Source: Actinomycetota bacterium (GTDB taxonomy: Bacteria > Actinomycetota > Acidimicrobiia > Acidimicrobiales > Ilumatobacteraceae). Taken from it: DNA of 15,844 nucleotides. Made by a program: the position numbers and the translations under genes. Numbering within the stretch: the first letter of the stretch is position 1; every line of letters begins with the position of its first letter. Of this stretch, positions 15,205-15,844 are shown piece by piece. Location: NCBI GenBank assembly GCA_009704425.1, contig WLEG01000017.1, forward strand, positions 1 through 15,844, read 5' to 3'. The notes beneath the pieces were generated by a model. That model saw only the letters and a program-made list of their open reading frames with translations, ran no database searches and had not been told where the DNA came from.

Positions 15205-15844
15205 GCTCGTTCACTCCCCCGTCGACTCTGGAGCATTCGCACGATCTCCTCCACCACATCGTCGACCGAACGATTGCCGGTGTCGACGATGACGGAATCG
15301 GACGAGGTCGTCAACGGGCTGTCCGATCGGGAACTGTCCTTGTGGTCGCGTTCGATGATGGCCCGTTCCATTTCGTCGACGTCTCCTCCGACCTCGCCGA
15401 CGCGACGTTTGGCCCGAACCCTCGCTGATGCGGTGAGGTACACCTTCAGCGAGGCGTCCGGAAAGACGACGGTGCCGATGTCGCGACCCTCGATGACGCC
15501 GCCGACGCGCTCGTCGCCCCACGCGCGCTGCAGATCTCTCATCAAACGACGTACCTCGGAATTGGCGGCCACCGTGCTGACACCGGAGGTCACGACGGCG
15601 CCACGAATGGAGTCCGAAACGTCGACACCGTTCACGGTGGTGCGACCATCGGCCACCCGGATGGCGACGTTCCGCGCCACCTCGGCGACCGCGACCGCGT
15701 CGTCGAGTGGAACCCCGCGATCGATCGCCGCCTGCGTGACGGCCCGGTACATCGCCCCCGTGTCGAGGTACTCGAATCCCAGTCGCCTCGCGAGTGCGCG
15801 CGCGATGGTGGACTTACCCGCCCCGGCCGGACCGTCGATGGCGA
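15201..15844 (-). CDS. cmk: Cytidylate kinase (N-terminus cut by window edge)
   Basis: CMP kinase phosphorylates CMP and dCMP using ATP, recycling nucleotides from RNA and lipid synthesis. About 214 codons are visible, and the frame stays open to the right edge. The P-loop AIDGPAGAGKST begins almost at the edge, so only a few N-terminal residues are missing. It is followed by YLDTGAMYRAV, GVIEGRDIGTVVFPDA and ASARVRAKRR, all family signatures for nucleotide binding. An internal ATG at 15752 is the Met of DTGAMYR and is not the start. The stop overlaps the plsC start by four bases, so the two are likely coupled. Confidence 0.95.
   Translation of the reverse strand, partial: AIDGPAGAGKSTIARALARRLGFEYLDTGAMYRAVTQAAIDRGVPLDDAVAVAEVARNVAIRVADGRTTVNGVDVSDSIRGAVVTSGVSTVAANSEVRRLMRDLQRAWGDERVGGVIEGRDIGTVVFPDASLKVYLTASARVRAKRRVGEVGGDVDEMERAIIERDHKDSSRSDSPLTTSSDSVIVDTGNRSVDDVVEEIVRMLQSRRGSERA
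15214..15220 (-). promoter_or_regulatory. Shine-Dalgarno site for plsC
   Basis: GGGGGAG on the minus strand lies nine bases before the plsC ATG, inside the 3' end of cmk. It supports the start at 15204. Confidence 0.55.

Overview
The window is GC-rich, gene-dense chromosomal DNA with housekeeping content, and almost every base is coding. The organism is most likely a high-GC actinobacterium. This rests on the run alaS-ruvX-mltG-aroE-aroC, on DUF3151, a family I know from Actinobacteria, on frequent GTG starts, and on TANNNT -10 boxes placed 6-7 nt before start codons (leaderless transcription). A deep lineage such as Acidimicrobiia is my guess, not shown by the sequence. I found no rRNA, tRNA, CRISPR array, insertion sequence, phage gene or clear sign of horizontal transfer.

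Layout. (1) 1-5709, minus strand: alaS, ruvX, mltG, aroE and aroC, with the first four joined by 1-4 base start/stop overlaps. aroC runs off the left edge. (2) 5710-5782: a divergent promoter region. (3) 5783-6601, plus: a cysteine-rich YkgJ-like protein of unknown function. (4) 6603-8697, minus: a 79-residue charge-segregated protein followed by the ribosomal GTPase typA/bipA. (5) 8698-8893: the only sizeable non-coding gap outside the divergent regions. (6) 8894-11404, minus: DUF3151, mobA, a rhodanese and RNase D. (7) 11524-11805, plus: a small two-helix membrane protein, whose 3' end overlaps an alpha/beta hydrolase on the minus strand (11795-12616). (8) 12637-14525, plus: a histidine phosphatase and an M18 aminopeptidase, divergent from the hydrolase across only 20 bp. 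(9) 14527-15844, minus: cmk (cut by the right edge) overlapping plsC.

Most genes serve core functions: alanyl-tRNA charging, rRNA/Holliday-type nuclease activity, peptidoglycan chain termination, the shikimate pathway, ribosome biogenesis, RNA processing, molybdenum cofactor maturation, peptide turnover, phospholipid synthesis and CMP recycling. I do not see a clear new multi-gene system. The most interesting signals are: perfectly spaced leaderless promoters, including one inside the mobA/rhodanese junction; a 20-bp divergent spacer whose -10 elements overlap on opposite strands; a 33-bp imperfect palindrome centred exactly on the single base between two convergent stop codons; and three small or uncharacterised proteins (cysteine-rich, membrane, acidic-tailed).
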